Below, piece after piece: positions 43,176 through 53,914 of a DNA stretch of 64,000 nucleotides. Under the pieces are notes generated by a model that searched no databases, was not told where the DNA came from, and saw only the letters and a list, made by a program, of their open reading frames with translations. How positions within the stretch are numbered: the stretch's first letter is position 1; each line of letters starts with the position of its first letter. The position numbers were made by a program, and so were the translations under genes. Source of the DNA: Geotrypetes seraphini. Its lineage: Eukaryota > Chordata > Amphibia > Gymnophiona > Dermophiidae. The DNA is taken from NCBI RefSeq assembly GCF_902459505.1, contig NC_047085.1:177291730-177355729 (forward strand), given 5' to 3'.

Positions 43176-45826
43176 ATTACCCTATTACCATATTTGTTAA
43201 ATTTATATCAGACTCAACTATCTAAAGGTTGTATTACGGGTACCATGGCGGAATCATTAACTATAGTCTTGCCAAAGCCAAATAAAGATCCCACACTGGT
43301 TTCAAACTACAGGCCTATTTCTTTAATTAATATTGATGGAAAACTTTTAGCTAAAACATTGGCGATACGTTTGGCTAAAGCTCTCCCTTTTATTATTGAA
43401 ATGCACCAATCAGGATTTGTTGCTCAAAGACATTCTTCTAACAATACTAGGCTGACCTTGCATATGTTGAATTTTTCAAAAGCCTTAGATGATCCGGCTT
43501 TTTCTATATTCTTGGATGCAGAGAAGGCCTTTGATCGAGTTGAATGGACCTTCATGTATCAAGCGTTAGAATGGTTTGGTATTGGTCCAGGATTTATACA
43601 AATAGTTCAAACATTGTATAGCTCCCCTGTTGCTAAACTATACATTAATAATAATTTTTCTGAAGGTTTTAGATTGCAGAGGGGGGTTAGACAAGGCTGT
43701 CCCTTATCTCCTTTGCTTTTTGATATTGTATTGGAACCCTTGTTATTAGCGATTCAGCAAGAGAAGGAGATACAGGGTATTCCTTATAGAGATCTTGAAT
43801 ATAAGGTCTCTGCTTATGCGGATGATATTTTGCACTGTTTGAAAAATCCTGAGACAACCATTCCTTGCTTACTTGAACTGATTGAAAAATTTTGGAAATT
43901 TTCAGGTTATAAGATAAATTGGAGTAAATCAGAAATTCTTCCACTTAATGTGCACTGTACAAAAGGTTTATTTGATTCATTTCTCTTTCTTTGGAAAGAG
44001 AATGGAATAAAATATTTAGGCATTTGGATTAAAAATACGCTAGAAGAAACAATGAAAATAAATGAAAAATCTTTATTACAGAAGGTAACAGAAATGTGTG
44101 AGCATTGGGATCCTTTACACCATTTGTGGTGGGGGAGAGTCCAAACTATTAAAATAATGATTTTGCCTGTGGTTTGTTATCAGATGGGTATGTTGCTGAT
44201 TTATTTTCAAGGGTCCTTTTATAAAAAATTAAATATCATTCTTATAAAATTTATTTGGCTGGGTAAAACTCCTAGAGTTGCTTTGGTATCTTTACAAAGG
44301 CCAATTTCAGAGGGAGGGGTAAATTTTCCCAATTTTTATAGGTATCAATCCTATATTTTGCGCCAGGGTATGTATTAGGTCCTCCCATAGCTCCTGTAAA
44401 ACTCCCAGATTGGATGTGGTTAGAATGGCAACTCATGTCTCCAATGCACCTTTGTCATACACTCAGTATCAAAATGCCTAGATACAGTAAAGATAATAGA
44501 ATATTATCTGATACATGGAAAACATTGCGTTATGTAAGTAATTTAACAACTATTCCAATTTATAAATCTACATATCAATCTTTATGGCTAAACTCCAAGA
44601 TTCAAATAGGCGGAGAAAAGGTTGCCTGGAAGCATTGGATGAAAGCAGGAATACGTTTATTGGATGATGTTATCTCTAATAGAAAACTGCTTGAGTTTTC
44701 ACAATTGCAACATAAATATGGCATCAATAAATCAGAAAGTTTTAGATGGTTGCAATTGAAGCAGGCCATTCAGGTAGGGTTCCCTGAATGGAAAAACCTT
44801 AATGATCAATATAGTATGGAGTTCCTATGCTTTCAGGTGGACTTCCTGGGTCACCAGGCTGCCCAGTGGTATAAATTGTTAACTGAACTGATTAAAAAGA
44901 AACCAAACACTGGTCTGAGAGACATTTGGAGCATAGAGATCAAACATCAAATTTCTGTATCTAAATGGACACAAATTTGGACTTGGAGGATGAGATGTAC
45001 TATGTCAGCATCTATGAGACAAACATGGTTTTTTTCTGTTAAATAGAGCATTATGGACCCCTTTTCAGTTACAAAAATTGCATAGCTCTAAGTTTAATAA
45101 ATGTTGGCACTGTCATCTTGAAGCAGGGACTTTAGATCATTTGTTATTCTATTGTCCATATGTTATAGCTTTTTGGAAATCAATTTGGGACCAAATTAAT
45201 TGTTTATTAGATAATCCAGTGGCATTGTCATATGATACTGTGCTGTTTGGTATGGCAATGAGAGCAAAAAGTCAGATTTCTTCAAATAACAAATTATTAC
45301 TTATACAAGTTTTACAAGTTTACAAGTTTTATTAGGATTTTATATACCGCCTATCAAGGTTATCTAAGCGGTTTTACAATCAGGTACTCAAGCATTTTCC
45401 CTATAACGACTGGATGTCAACAAATTACATATAATTGGAAGAACTGGAGTAGACTAAATTATAATTTTTGGTGGAATTCTCTATGTCATATATATATATA
45501 AAATGGAAAGATTTATTGCAATACAGAAAGGGTGTTTTAAGAAATTTCAAGATGTGTGGGAGCCATTAACAAATATTGTATTGATTAGAGGACATTTTTC
45601 CCCTTGAATTTACAAGTTCAATTGTGAGGGGGGAGGGAGGGTAATTTATTACAAATTGTACAAGGTATTTGATTATATGATAAGAAAGGGTGGAAAGGGT
45701 GGGAGATAGGTGGGAGATGTACCATTGATGATTATTAAGTGATATATTTACTGTTAATTTGTTTGAATATATTGTCACACTTATTGTAAGTTTGAAAATG
45801 AATAAAGATAAAAAAAAAAAAAAAAT
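43176..45826 (+). mobile_element. 5'-truncated L1-clade LINE with RT, C-terminal zinc motif and poly(A)
   Basis: The frame to 44378 gives the L1 RT: AESLTIVLPKPNKDPTL, NYRPISLINIDGKLLAKTL, FLDAEKAFDRVEW, RQGCPLSPLLFDIVLEPLL, SAYADDILHCL (catalytic ADD), SGYKINWSKSE. After a frame change near 44370 it runs on at 44414-45046 and, after another, at 45078 with CWHCHLEAGTLDHLLFYCPY, the C-terminal zinc-binding motif, then KMERFIAIQKG and DVWEPL. An antisense L2-like tail (tttatataccgcctatcaag) of about 100 bp sits at 45308-45410 inside it. The 3' UTR ends at aataaagata and 16 A's. The target repeat '(a)atc(t)atcaaccca' occurs at 43162-43174 and 45825-45835. The 5' end is cut at the RT start. It belongs to the same family as the antisense copy at 12.5-21 kb. 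Confidence 0.95.
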
Positions 45827-45835
45827 CATCAACCC

Positions 45836-46275
45836 AGAAAATGTTTGAGATCTGAAAATGGTATGAAGTTGAATTTGGAGGGTAAGATGTTAGTCTCTCA
45901 TGTTAAGATTGGGGTAAAAATGCTGTCTGTAGCAGGTACCATGCTTTAGAATGCGCTTCCTGGTATTCTGCGATTTTGTGATGGGAGACTGAATTTTATG
46001 AAAATGTTGAAAACACAATTATTTGTTGATGCCTTCATGTGCTAAAGCTATTTGCTGCTGAAGCCTTACCATCCTATAAATGTTTTTATGTGATTTTGTC
46101 TTTCCATCTTATTGGATGAATTTGAAAAAAGGTTTTAATAATGATACTGTTAATTAATGTTTTATTATTTTTGCTCTGTCAAAACAAGTTTTAGTATTTT
46201 TAATAGGTATGCATATAATTTTGTAAACTGCATAGTTTTTATGCGATATATAAATTTTTAAATAAATAAATAAAG
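45836..46275 (+). mobile_element. L2 LINE, downstream part and 3' tail
   Basis: 'gaatgcgcttcctggtattc' encodes the WNALPGILRF box; MKMLKTQLFVDAF follows. It ends with 'tttgtaaactgcatagttttt' and (AAATAAAT) at 46275. It completes the L2 begun at 42890. Confidence 0.8.
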
Positions 46276-47479
46276 ATAAATGGAAACAAAAATGCTGTTT
46301 AAGAAAAAAATGGGAATAGAGGAGAAGAAAGAGGGAAGATGGTACACATGGATGGTGGGAAGGAGAGGGGAAGGGCAGAGAGAAGGTGAAGATGGGTGCA
46401 TATGGATAGAAAGGAAGGGAAGACATGGAAGCAGCAAAATTGAAGAAAATTGAATATTAAAACTGAATGCCAAAGATGGATGTAGGGCAGAAAGGGAAGG
46501 AGGAAGAAACAGCAAATCGATAAGAAGGAGCTGGAAACAGAGTTAAGGGCACAGACAGAAGGAAGTGAAACCAGAGACTGGGAAAAGATGTGTAAAAAAA
46601 TAAAATCTCCAGACAACAAAGGTTGGAAAATGATTTTATTTTCAATTTAATGACTGAAATATGTTGGTTTTGAGAATTTACAGCTGCGATCTATATTTTG
46701 CAATGTTCAGGAAGAAATGTATTTGTTTCTATTCCTCTGGTGTTACTCTGCATGTATGCAGAGTCTAGCATTAGGGTTTTGCTTGTGTATATTAAGACTT
46801 TTAGTTTGTGGTCCTGTATTTGCGTGTGGGTTTATCTGTGTTCTGCATGTGTGATCAAGGCCAGGTGTTCTGGTAGGAATGAATATCGAGTAGTGTTATT
46901 GGTGTCAGGTCCAAAGTAGGAACATGTTTGTCAGCTCTCATTCACCCCTTTTGAACCCAAAATGGCCCTCGTTTTATGGAAGTGGGAAGGAGAGAGGGGG
47001 CAGGATGATATTTTGCACAGTACAGGGGGGACACACATTGCTTTCTCTTTTTTTCTGGTGTCAAAATACATTCTGTGCAGTGTGACATTTATATACATTT
47101 AAAAAAAATATTTTCTTTTTAGTACAATAGAAATAATTTAATCTCATTTTTTAAATATTTTATTTTTAGTGCAATAAAAATAATTTAACTTCTCAATTTT
47201 TTAATATAATTTGGCATAATTTGCCTTTGCACCTAACCCTCCCACCACTCACTATGTGGCAGCCCAGCCCAAACCAAACATATCATGACTTGCACAGCTG
47301 CTTCCCTGGCTTAGAGGAAACATTGCCTCCATGTGTCAGTAACTATTTCAATCACTTCTTCTGCATGGAATGGGCATCAGTTTTCACCTCTGACTATGCA
47401 TTAAAGTACTCTATCGACTGAAAATTGGATCCACTCAACAAAGACAATCTTTCAGAATTCATATTGTATTGGACGTAAT
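46276..47479. other. Purine-rich and AT-rich DNA without a gene
   Basis: 46310-46620 is purine-rich (agaggagaagaaagagggaa). The rest is AT-rich, with a repeated local segment (tatttt(c)tttttagtacaata at about 47111 and 47160). No gene. Confidence 0.4.
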
Positions 47480-48775
47480 GGGCCAGATTCTGTAAACATT
47501 GCCCTAGTTAGATGTAACTAGGCGCCCTAATTAAGGATGCTTAGCGATGCCTAACTAAAATCTATGCCTAACCAAAATTACTTCAAAAAGCTAAAATGGT
47601 ATGGTAACTCACTGAACCATTGAATAAATTGAATAATTAATTTTAAAAATTAAAATTAAAAGTTTGGCATGGAATTCCACATAGTGCCTAGCATTGATTA
47701 AGTTGATTTGCCTTCCAATCAGGGCCGGATTTAGATGAAAAGAGGCCCTAGGCTATTCCACTTTTGAGGCCCTTTCACCTCCCATTTTCACCCCCGGCTG
47801 AATTTTGATGAATCGCTGGCGCAGGTGCCGTGAGGAGTGACACAGAAGCACACCTCACGCCACCAGGAATCACGATACTTCAATAGCGCATGCGCGCTCT
47901 AGGATTATATTATTTATGATATAATCATGAAAATATAAAATAAAGCACGTAATATACATTTTAAAATATGCAAATTAAAACATATGTTAAGAACTTACTT
48001 AGAATTCCGCGAAATGAAGATATTGTCACAAAAAAATTTTTCAATAGTCTATAAACACTTCACTAAAGTATTGAACCTACTGAACTCAAAAGGCAAGAAT
48101 CAAATGATCGTAAACGCAATCCTAAAATAAGAATCTTTCCTAATAACATTAACACGTGTTTCATATTATCGAAGTAACACGAATATAACCGAACGTCAGG
48201 ATATCAATAGGTCTGTTCGTTTGTCTGTTCCAATCTACACCAATCTGCACTTTATTTATGCAAGAACAAACCAGAGCTTAGTAGCATAAGGCACGTCAAT
48301 ATTTGCCATAGCAATCAGTGAACGTATGAACTATACTTTGGTGCAATCTAGTATATACAAATGAACAGACCCAATGAGCCGAACGCGTTGATCTTAACCA
48401 ATACATTTTTATGTTTGTTTATTAGTCATATGCGTAGAATTTCTCCTTATTTTCGGTTCAGTGTTTTAGTGTTCAGTTTTTAGAATAGTGTAATTTTAAT
48501 TTTGCCAACAATTTGAATGTTAGGTCCCTCTTGATCTTGAGGCCCTAGGCTGAAGCCTAGTTAGCCTATAGGAAAATCCGGCCCTGCTTCTAATGCATGG
48601 CGATGCCTACCTGAAAAGTAGGCATGGTTAAAGGCAGAGAATAGGCGTGGTTGACTTAGACACAATGAAACCTGGCCTAATATACCAGTGTCTACCTCCA
48701 GAACATCTAGTGAAGCTTAAGCACTCCTATGTGCTGCTAGGTGGGATTCTATAAATGGCACCTAGCGGTTGATTG
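47480..48775. mobile_element. Decayed PIF-like MITE region split by a hAT MITE
   Basis: GGGCCAGATTCTGTAAACAT at 47480 is a family terminus; 'gggattctataaatggcacc' near 48742 is a second terminus in the same direction, so this may be two truncated copies. The hAT MITE at 47720-48586 lies within. Confidence 0.4.
47720..48586. mobile_element. hAT-type MITE, 867 bp
   Basis: CAGGGCCGGATTTAGATGAA at the left and ...TAGGAAAATCCGGCCCTG at the right. The 8-bp repeats CTTCCAAT (47712-47719) and CTTCTAAT (48587-48594) differ by one base. Sub-termini share 'gaggccctaggct'. The interior is AT-rich and non-coding. A solo end lies at 24316. Confidence 0.85.
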
Positions 48776-48779
48776 TCCT

Positions 48780-49865
48780 AACTTACATCTCAGATAAACC
48801 TTTCAGCAGAGTTCAGGAAGAAAGCAAATCGTAATGGCATGTGTTAGGAACAAAACGGAAAGAGAGATTTTTGTATATCTGGCCTCCGGTGAAAATGCAT
48901 TCTGTGGTAATATTCTCAGCTCCAAATTTCCTTGCTTCTGTCATTTGTTAGACGCTTAACAACATTTTAGAATATCTAATTTAGAAGGTCTTCGGAAAAG
49001 CAAAACTAACCATTATTCTACATATCTTTTCTAATTTCCTTGTATATTTTCACTTTAACCTGTCTGTTTGTTTTCAGCTATAATTGGAAAGGATCAGATA
49101 TTGATCAGATAAATCTAATCTAATCTAATATTTGTGAGTCGCACAAACCTAAACAGACTCTAGGCGACTTGAAAAGGGTAGATTGGGCAAGAGGGGACCT
49201 AAGGAGGAAAGGGGGGATAAAGGAGGAGGAATAAAGGAGATAAATGAGGGGATAAAGGGGGGGGGGATAAAGGAGGGAGGGGATAAAAAAAATTCTGGTA
49301 ATTCTGTCCTTTTTACTTTATGCTTGGAGTAATTGTTTTAAAAATTCATTTGTGAACATTAACCTGCCCTTGTTTTTATTTATTTCTTAATTAAAGATCT
49401 GAATTTACCTCAGGAAAAGTACCAAACATTTTTTTTTGTTTGCAGTAGAAATCCAATTTTACATGCAATACTCACGTATGGAATAGTTCTCTGTGAACTT
49501 TCCACACAGATATGTCTGAACTAGTTTTGAAGGTATTGTAGACTCACTGGCAACTGTTCACATGTTTATTCTTTTTCAAATGACTAGAAACTACTTCCAT
49601 ACTTATGCAGTAGTAAGGTGCAATGCAGACTATATTGTATTTGCACAATATTCAGACCGAGTTGTTTCTTATCTGGTATTGGTCAATTGTGTTGTGTTTC
49701 CTGCATCCATATAGCCAAATCAACAGGTTGTTTTTTTTTTTCGTTTGCAAAGTTTTTAAGGTGATTAGGTTGTAGGTTATTAAAATGATCTTGCATAATA
49801 TAGTCTCTTAGTAAAGTACACTATTTTATGTATATGTCATTCAAACCCCATGTCTTTAATCTGGG
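48780..49865. other. Unassigned DNA, L2-like tail and simple repeats
   Basis: 49095-49175 reads antisense as an L2-type tail with (AATCT)n. 49195-49290 is a (ggataaaggag)-like simple repeat. Otherwise no gene. Confidence 0.4.
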
Positions 49866-49869
49866 AAGT

Positions 49870-50066
49870 TCAATTAATTTAGCAGAGTTTATAAAAGGTT
49901 TGGATTATTTCCTAAAACAGAAGTCCATAGGTCATTATTGAGATGGCTTGGGGAATTCCATTGCTTATTCCTAGGATAAGCAGCATAACATCTGTTTTCT
50001 TACTTGGGATCTAGCTAGGTACTTGTGACCTGGGTTGGCCACTGTTGGAAATAGGATACTGGACTC
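49870..50066 (+). mobile_element. CR1 LINE 3' end
   Basis: 'aaaaggtttggattatttcc', 'attccattgcttattcctag' and 'ctgggttggccactgttgga' match CR1 tails elsewhere. It stops at the CAGTGGCGTACC element; a similar tail ending 'tggacctttggtctgtctca' resumes at 51833. Confidence 0.75.
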
Positions 50067-50535
50067 AGTGGCGTACCAAGGAAGAGGTGGCAGGGGGGGG
50101 AGTGTCCGCCCCAGGTGCACACTCCAAGGGGGTGCACAGCCGGCCGGGTCCGGAACCTCCCACTCTGCTCTAAATGGCACCTCAGCGCAGCTGCCAACTC
50201 TGCTCTGGATTAAGTAAGGCAGCCGCACTGAAGTGCAGGAAGGTCCCGCGATCTACCACCTCTGCGCCGGAAGAGGTAAGTGATGACGGAGGGGGTGGGG
50301 GGGGGTGGACCGGCAGCCACATTATCATGGGACCTTGTCACAACTCCCTGCGTCTGCGTCACCCCCCTCCAATGTCACTTACCTCTTCCGGAGCAGAGGA
50401 AGCAGAAGTAGTCATCGTGGGACCTTGCTGATTTGGATGGAGAGAGAAAGGAACATAGCAGGGTGGTGGAAGGAGAAAAAAGGGGTCAGGATGGTATGGA
50501 AATGTGGTGAAGGGAGAGAAAGGGGGTCAGAATGG
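50067..50535 (+). mobile_element. CAGTGGCGTACC TIR element, third copy
   Basis: It starts cagtggcgtaccaaggaaga at 50068 inside a CR1 tail. An inverted repeat (ggaagaggtaagtga.../tcacttacctcttcc, near 50270 and 50380) matches the 3.3 kb copy. The right end is not seen. Confidence 0.6.
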
Positions 50536-51812
50536 CTTTCATTGTAAACTTTATTAGGCCACTGGCTTCAGCAACACAAAATAATCCCGTTTTCCCCGGT
50601 GGCATAAAGTTTGCACAAAAACAAGAATTCTTCAAAATCAAAACATAATCCACACTGCTCTGGACTTTCTCAAATGCACCACAGTCCAAGCATTTCTCTT
50701 CACCAGAGTTCATTCATTAAGTAGGCTAACTGCCCTCAAAGGTTCTTTCAGCTTAAACAGTCCTGCTAAAAATAGCTATCTGGAAATCTGTTTCCTTAAG
50801 TTTGCCATGCAGGTAACCAGCAGGCTAAGCGGAGCAGTCTTTAAGTTAGCTTTCTCCAGCTTCTAAGGCACACGGGGTTAATTGTATTTCACAGTTGGCT
50901 ATGATAATTAGCTAACAGCTGGGACCATGCACGGAGGTTTGGACCTCAGAACCAGAGACATTCAGGCTGTTTTCCTGCACAGCGTTTGCTTAGGTAAGCT
51001 ATGGTTTAAACACAATGTATCAGCTCTTGTGCTTTACTCAAACCATACATTCAGGAACAAAACTTGGAAGTTTGCAAAAACTTTAACATCCTGATAGCAT
51101 TTCTCAGCTAGCAGTGAGGCAGTTAGAGGAACAGCAAGGTGAAAACAACTTTCTCTCTGCCCTCACAGTTCTTATGCAATTTTCATCTGCTCAGGCTGGG
51201 TTTCGCCTGGGGTATAACTTTCTCCTATCACCATAGGTTCAGGCATACATGATTCCAAAGGAGAGTTTCTAACCTGTTCCTCTTTCATGTCCCAATCAGT
51301 CAGAGCAAGGGGCACGGGCTGTTTTCCGGTCAGCACAGCCTCCCACGGGGCTCCTTGCCTCTGCACTGTTCCTGTCTCCCAGGCTTCTCTGTTTTCCTCC
51401 TCCGTCCTTGGTTTCCTCCCCGTTCTGGTTTCCGTTCCACTGCCTGCTTCTCCTGCACTTTTTAGCTCTGCCCCCTTTAGCTCATTACAGAGTCTCAGTT
51501 TAAGCTGAGGGAAGAAACCACTTCCCTTTTGCTGCAGGGGAGAAAGTTTTCTTCCCTTGGCTTGAACTGTTCTCACGGCACCCTGCTGTGCTGCCTTCTG
51601 CTTCACAGACTCTGTAAAACAATAAGGCCAATCCTTACTGTCTGATCTCAGTACATTATCAGGGAAGTCCCAGCTGTGTGGACCTTCTTCCCTTTCTCCC
51701 CGAGTCCACCAGATAGTCAGCTGACTTACTCCCCCAGGCTCTGACTTGGTTCGCCCTTCTGCATCTGGGCTTGTAATTCCTACCAAATCTGTGACAAGAC
51801 TTGTCACACTAC
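50536..51812 (-). other. Unassigned segment with a 211-codon open frame
   Basis: The minus-strand frame 51807-51172 is open for 211 codons (begins MTSLVTDLVGITSPDAEG; polar, rich in Glu, Lys, Gln and Pro; no domain recognised). In minus sense the segment ends with an aataaag signal near 50556. It starts at 'tgtgacaagtcttgtcaca' (51811). It could be part of an LTR-type fossil or some other repeat; I cannot place it. Confidence 0.25.
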
Positions 51813-51832
51813 TCTTTGGGTTTCTTCCCAGT

Positions 51833-51906
51833 ACTTGGGACCTGGGTTGGCCACTGGGCTTGATGGACCTTTGGTCTGTCTCAGTATGGAAATTCTTATA
51901 TTCTTA
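51833..51906 (+). mobile_element. CR1 LINE extreme 3' end
   Basis: 'cttgatggacctttggtctg' then 'cagtatggaaattcttatat' with tail ttcttac is the CR1 terminus. Confidence 0.7.
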
Positions 51907-52505
51907 CTTATCTGAGTAAATGGATGTTTATCCTGATATTTAGGCAGGCTGCAACATGTATATTTTTATCAAGGAATTTTTTAGAGGTACTTTCAGGCTA
52001 GGGTAAGGCTTGTGGAGGCAAAAATGTATATAGTTTCAAATTTTCAAAATTTCATAGAAAAAAAAACAAAACTTTGTGGGAATGTTTCCTTAGGAAATTT
52101 TCAAAAAAATAAATTGTGCACATGCAGTGAAAGCATACCCACAGTAGGCACCTGCTTGTACATAGTAGATTTTTTTTGTTACTATTAATTATTCTAATAA
52201 TTGAAGTGGTTTATTTGGTGTTGCATAGTTTCTTAATGGGGTTTTCCGGCACATGAAACTTTTCTCTCTTTTGAACTGATTTATAAAAACTATACTGGAC
52301 TCATGGGATAGCGGCAAGAGGGAGTGGGTATCCTGCCTGCTGGTCTTCAATAGGGGGGGGGGGGGGCGGTTTCAGGGGCAGGAGGGAGTGGTCATCCTTC
52401 CTGGCAATTTTGGTGGGAATTGTAGGGGTTCCCTCCTACAGCCATTCAGCTGATCTCGCAGGAGGATTCCCTTGCTGTGATAAGTTCAACGCTGCGTCCA
52501 TGGTG
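51907..52505. other. Unassigned DNA with a scrap of the GC-rich element
   Basis: 52310-52450 (gcaagagggagtgggtatcc; ggggcaggagggagtggtca) belongs to the GC-rich TIR element family of 13.5 kb. The rest is unassigned. Confidence 0.4.
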
Positions 52506-52509
52506 TAGT

Positions 52510-52700
52510 TTGTATGTGATGATCTTACAGTGGCCAAACAGGTTGAAAATATGACGGTGAAAGCTAGGGTGCATAGGGAGAGGTATGACTAATAGGAAAA
52601 AGAAAGTATTGAAGCCCTCATATAAAACTGGTGAAACCTCATTTAGAATATTGTGTACAATTCTGGAGGCCGCACCTTCAAAAAGATATAAAAAGGATGG
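52510..52700 (+). mobile_element. CR1 LINE fragment
   Basis: In broken frames it reads VAKQVENMTVKA-like and [20 protein letters not shown]-like, the same region as the antisense fragment at 218-412. Confidence 0.65.
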
Positions 52701-52721
52701 AGTCGGTCTATAATGGTTTTT

Positions 52722-52784
52722 GTTTGCATGCGCTAAATCAGTTTGCACACATTAAATCGGCTAGTGCGCCTTAGTAAAAGAGGG
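52722..52784. repeat. Half of a TTA-family hairpin MITE
   Basis: 'tagtgcgccttagtaaaaga' is the right-arm end; the left arm is missing. Confidence 0.55.
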
Positions 52785-53763
52785 GAATAGAATCCTGTGA
52801 TATTTATTGGGGTAAAACAAAATCTTATGACAATACATCATTAGCAGTTACATTAAAAGAGTGATCTGTAAGATACAACTGGAGCTACTGCAACACTGTA
52901 CCATGTAGTCCTAAATCACGTAATCTAGATAGTTGAAGTTTATGGTGAAATATGTCAAATCTGGTCAGCATTTAGACATTTGAGAGCCCATTTGGCTGAG
53001 AGATTTCTGATGTCTAAAATATCATGAATAATATGGCCCACTCGTTTTTGGGATATCTACAGGGTCTCTGCTATCTTTTTTAGCAAAATTCTTCGGTCGT
53101 TTAGGATCATGAAATGAATGGCATCCACATTTTCTGGAATTGTCACTTGAGTTGATCTTCCAGAACATTCTCCATCTTTCACGCTCCAATCTCCTGTTTT
53201 AAACACTGCAATACATGCCCAAACTGACCATGATACTGTCTGATTTAACTTTCCTGATCGATATTTTGCTTGTTTTGTTTACATATGCATAATTTTCAAT
53301 AAAAAGATTGAACTTAAACACTGCAACCCAGCTCTTAACTTGTGGAGTAGGAAGGGCATGTCACCCCTAATGTAACGGACATGCCATTGTAAACTTGTTT
53401 GGCCAAGTTCCCCTTTAGGAAAAGATATTTTGTCAGCACTCGGCACCCTTTTGCAGTGAAATCTCCATTGTTTTGCACCATTTTCACTTCAGATCTACAA
53501 AAAAAAAAATTAAATTAAACAATCATGCTACAATTATGACATTTAGGTCAGGCACATACAAAACAATAAGCTTTGATGTGATGAAAGACTTATTTGCCTA
53601 AAGGAGGTAAAATAGGAAAAGCCAAAGACTTATCAGCACCCCTCGCATGTTCTAACATAATTTATTAGACATATCAAACATGATTCTAATATAGTATTGC
53701 TAGAAAACAAGTAGATGGAGATGGAGTTCATCATAAGCAAAAGAGAAAGCCTGAAATTGTGTC
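52785..53763. other. Unassigned DNA, possible degraded transposase relic
   Basis: 53030-53260 contains broken minus-strand frames that I could not assign. No gene is supported. Confidence 0.25.
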
Positions 53764-53776
53764 AGAACCACCTTTT

Positions 53777-53877
53777 TTTGTTTAAGAATGCCAAGTGTGT
53801 TATGTAAATTAATTGTAATAATACTGTACACTTGTTGAAAGAAATAAAAAGGAATAAAGATTAAAAAAAAAAAAAAA
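53777..53877 (+). mobile_element. Very short L1 3' end with 13-bp duplication
   Basis: About 100 bp ending 'aaaaaggaataaagatt' and 16 A's, flanked by AGAACCACCTTTT at 53764-53776 and 53878-53890. The 3' end resembles the L1 at 45.8 kb. It is a clear target-primed reverse transcription product. Confidence 0.85.
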
Positions 53878-53914
53878 AGAACCACCTTTTCCTCTACTTC
53901 AGAAATCAAGGAAA

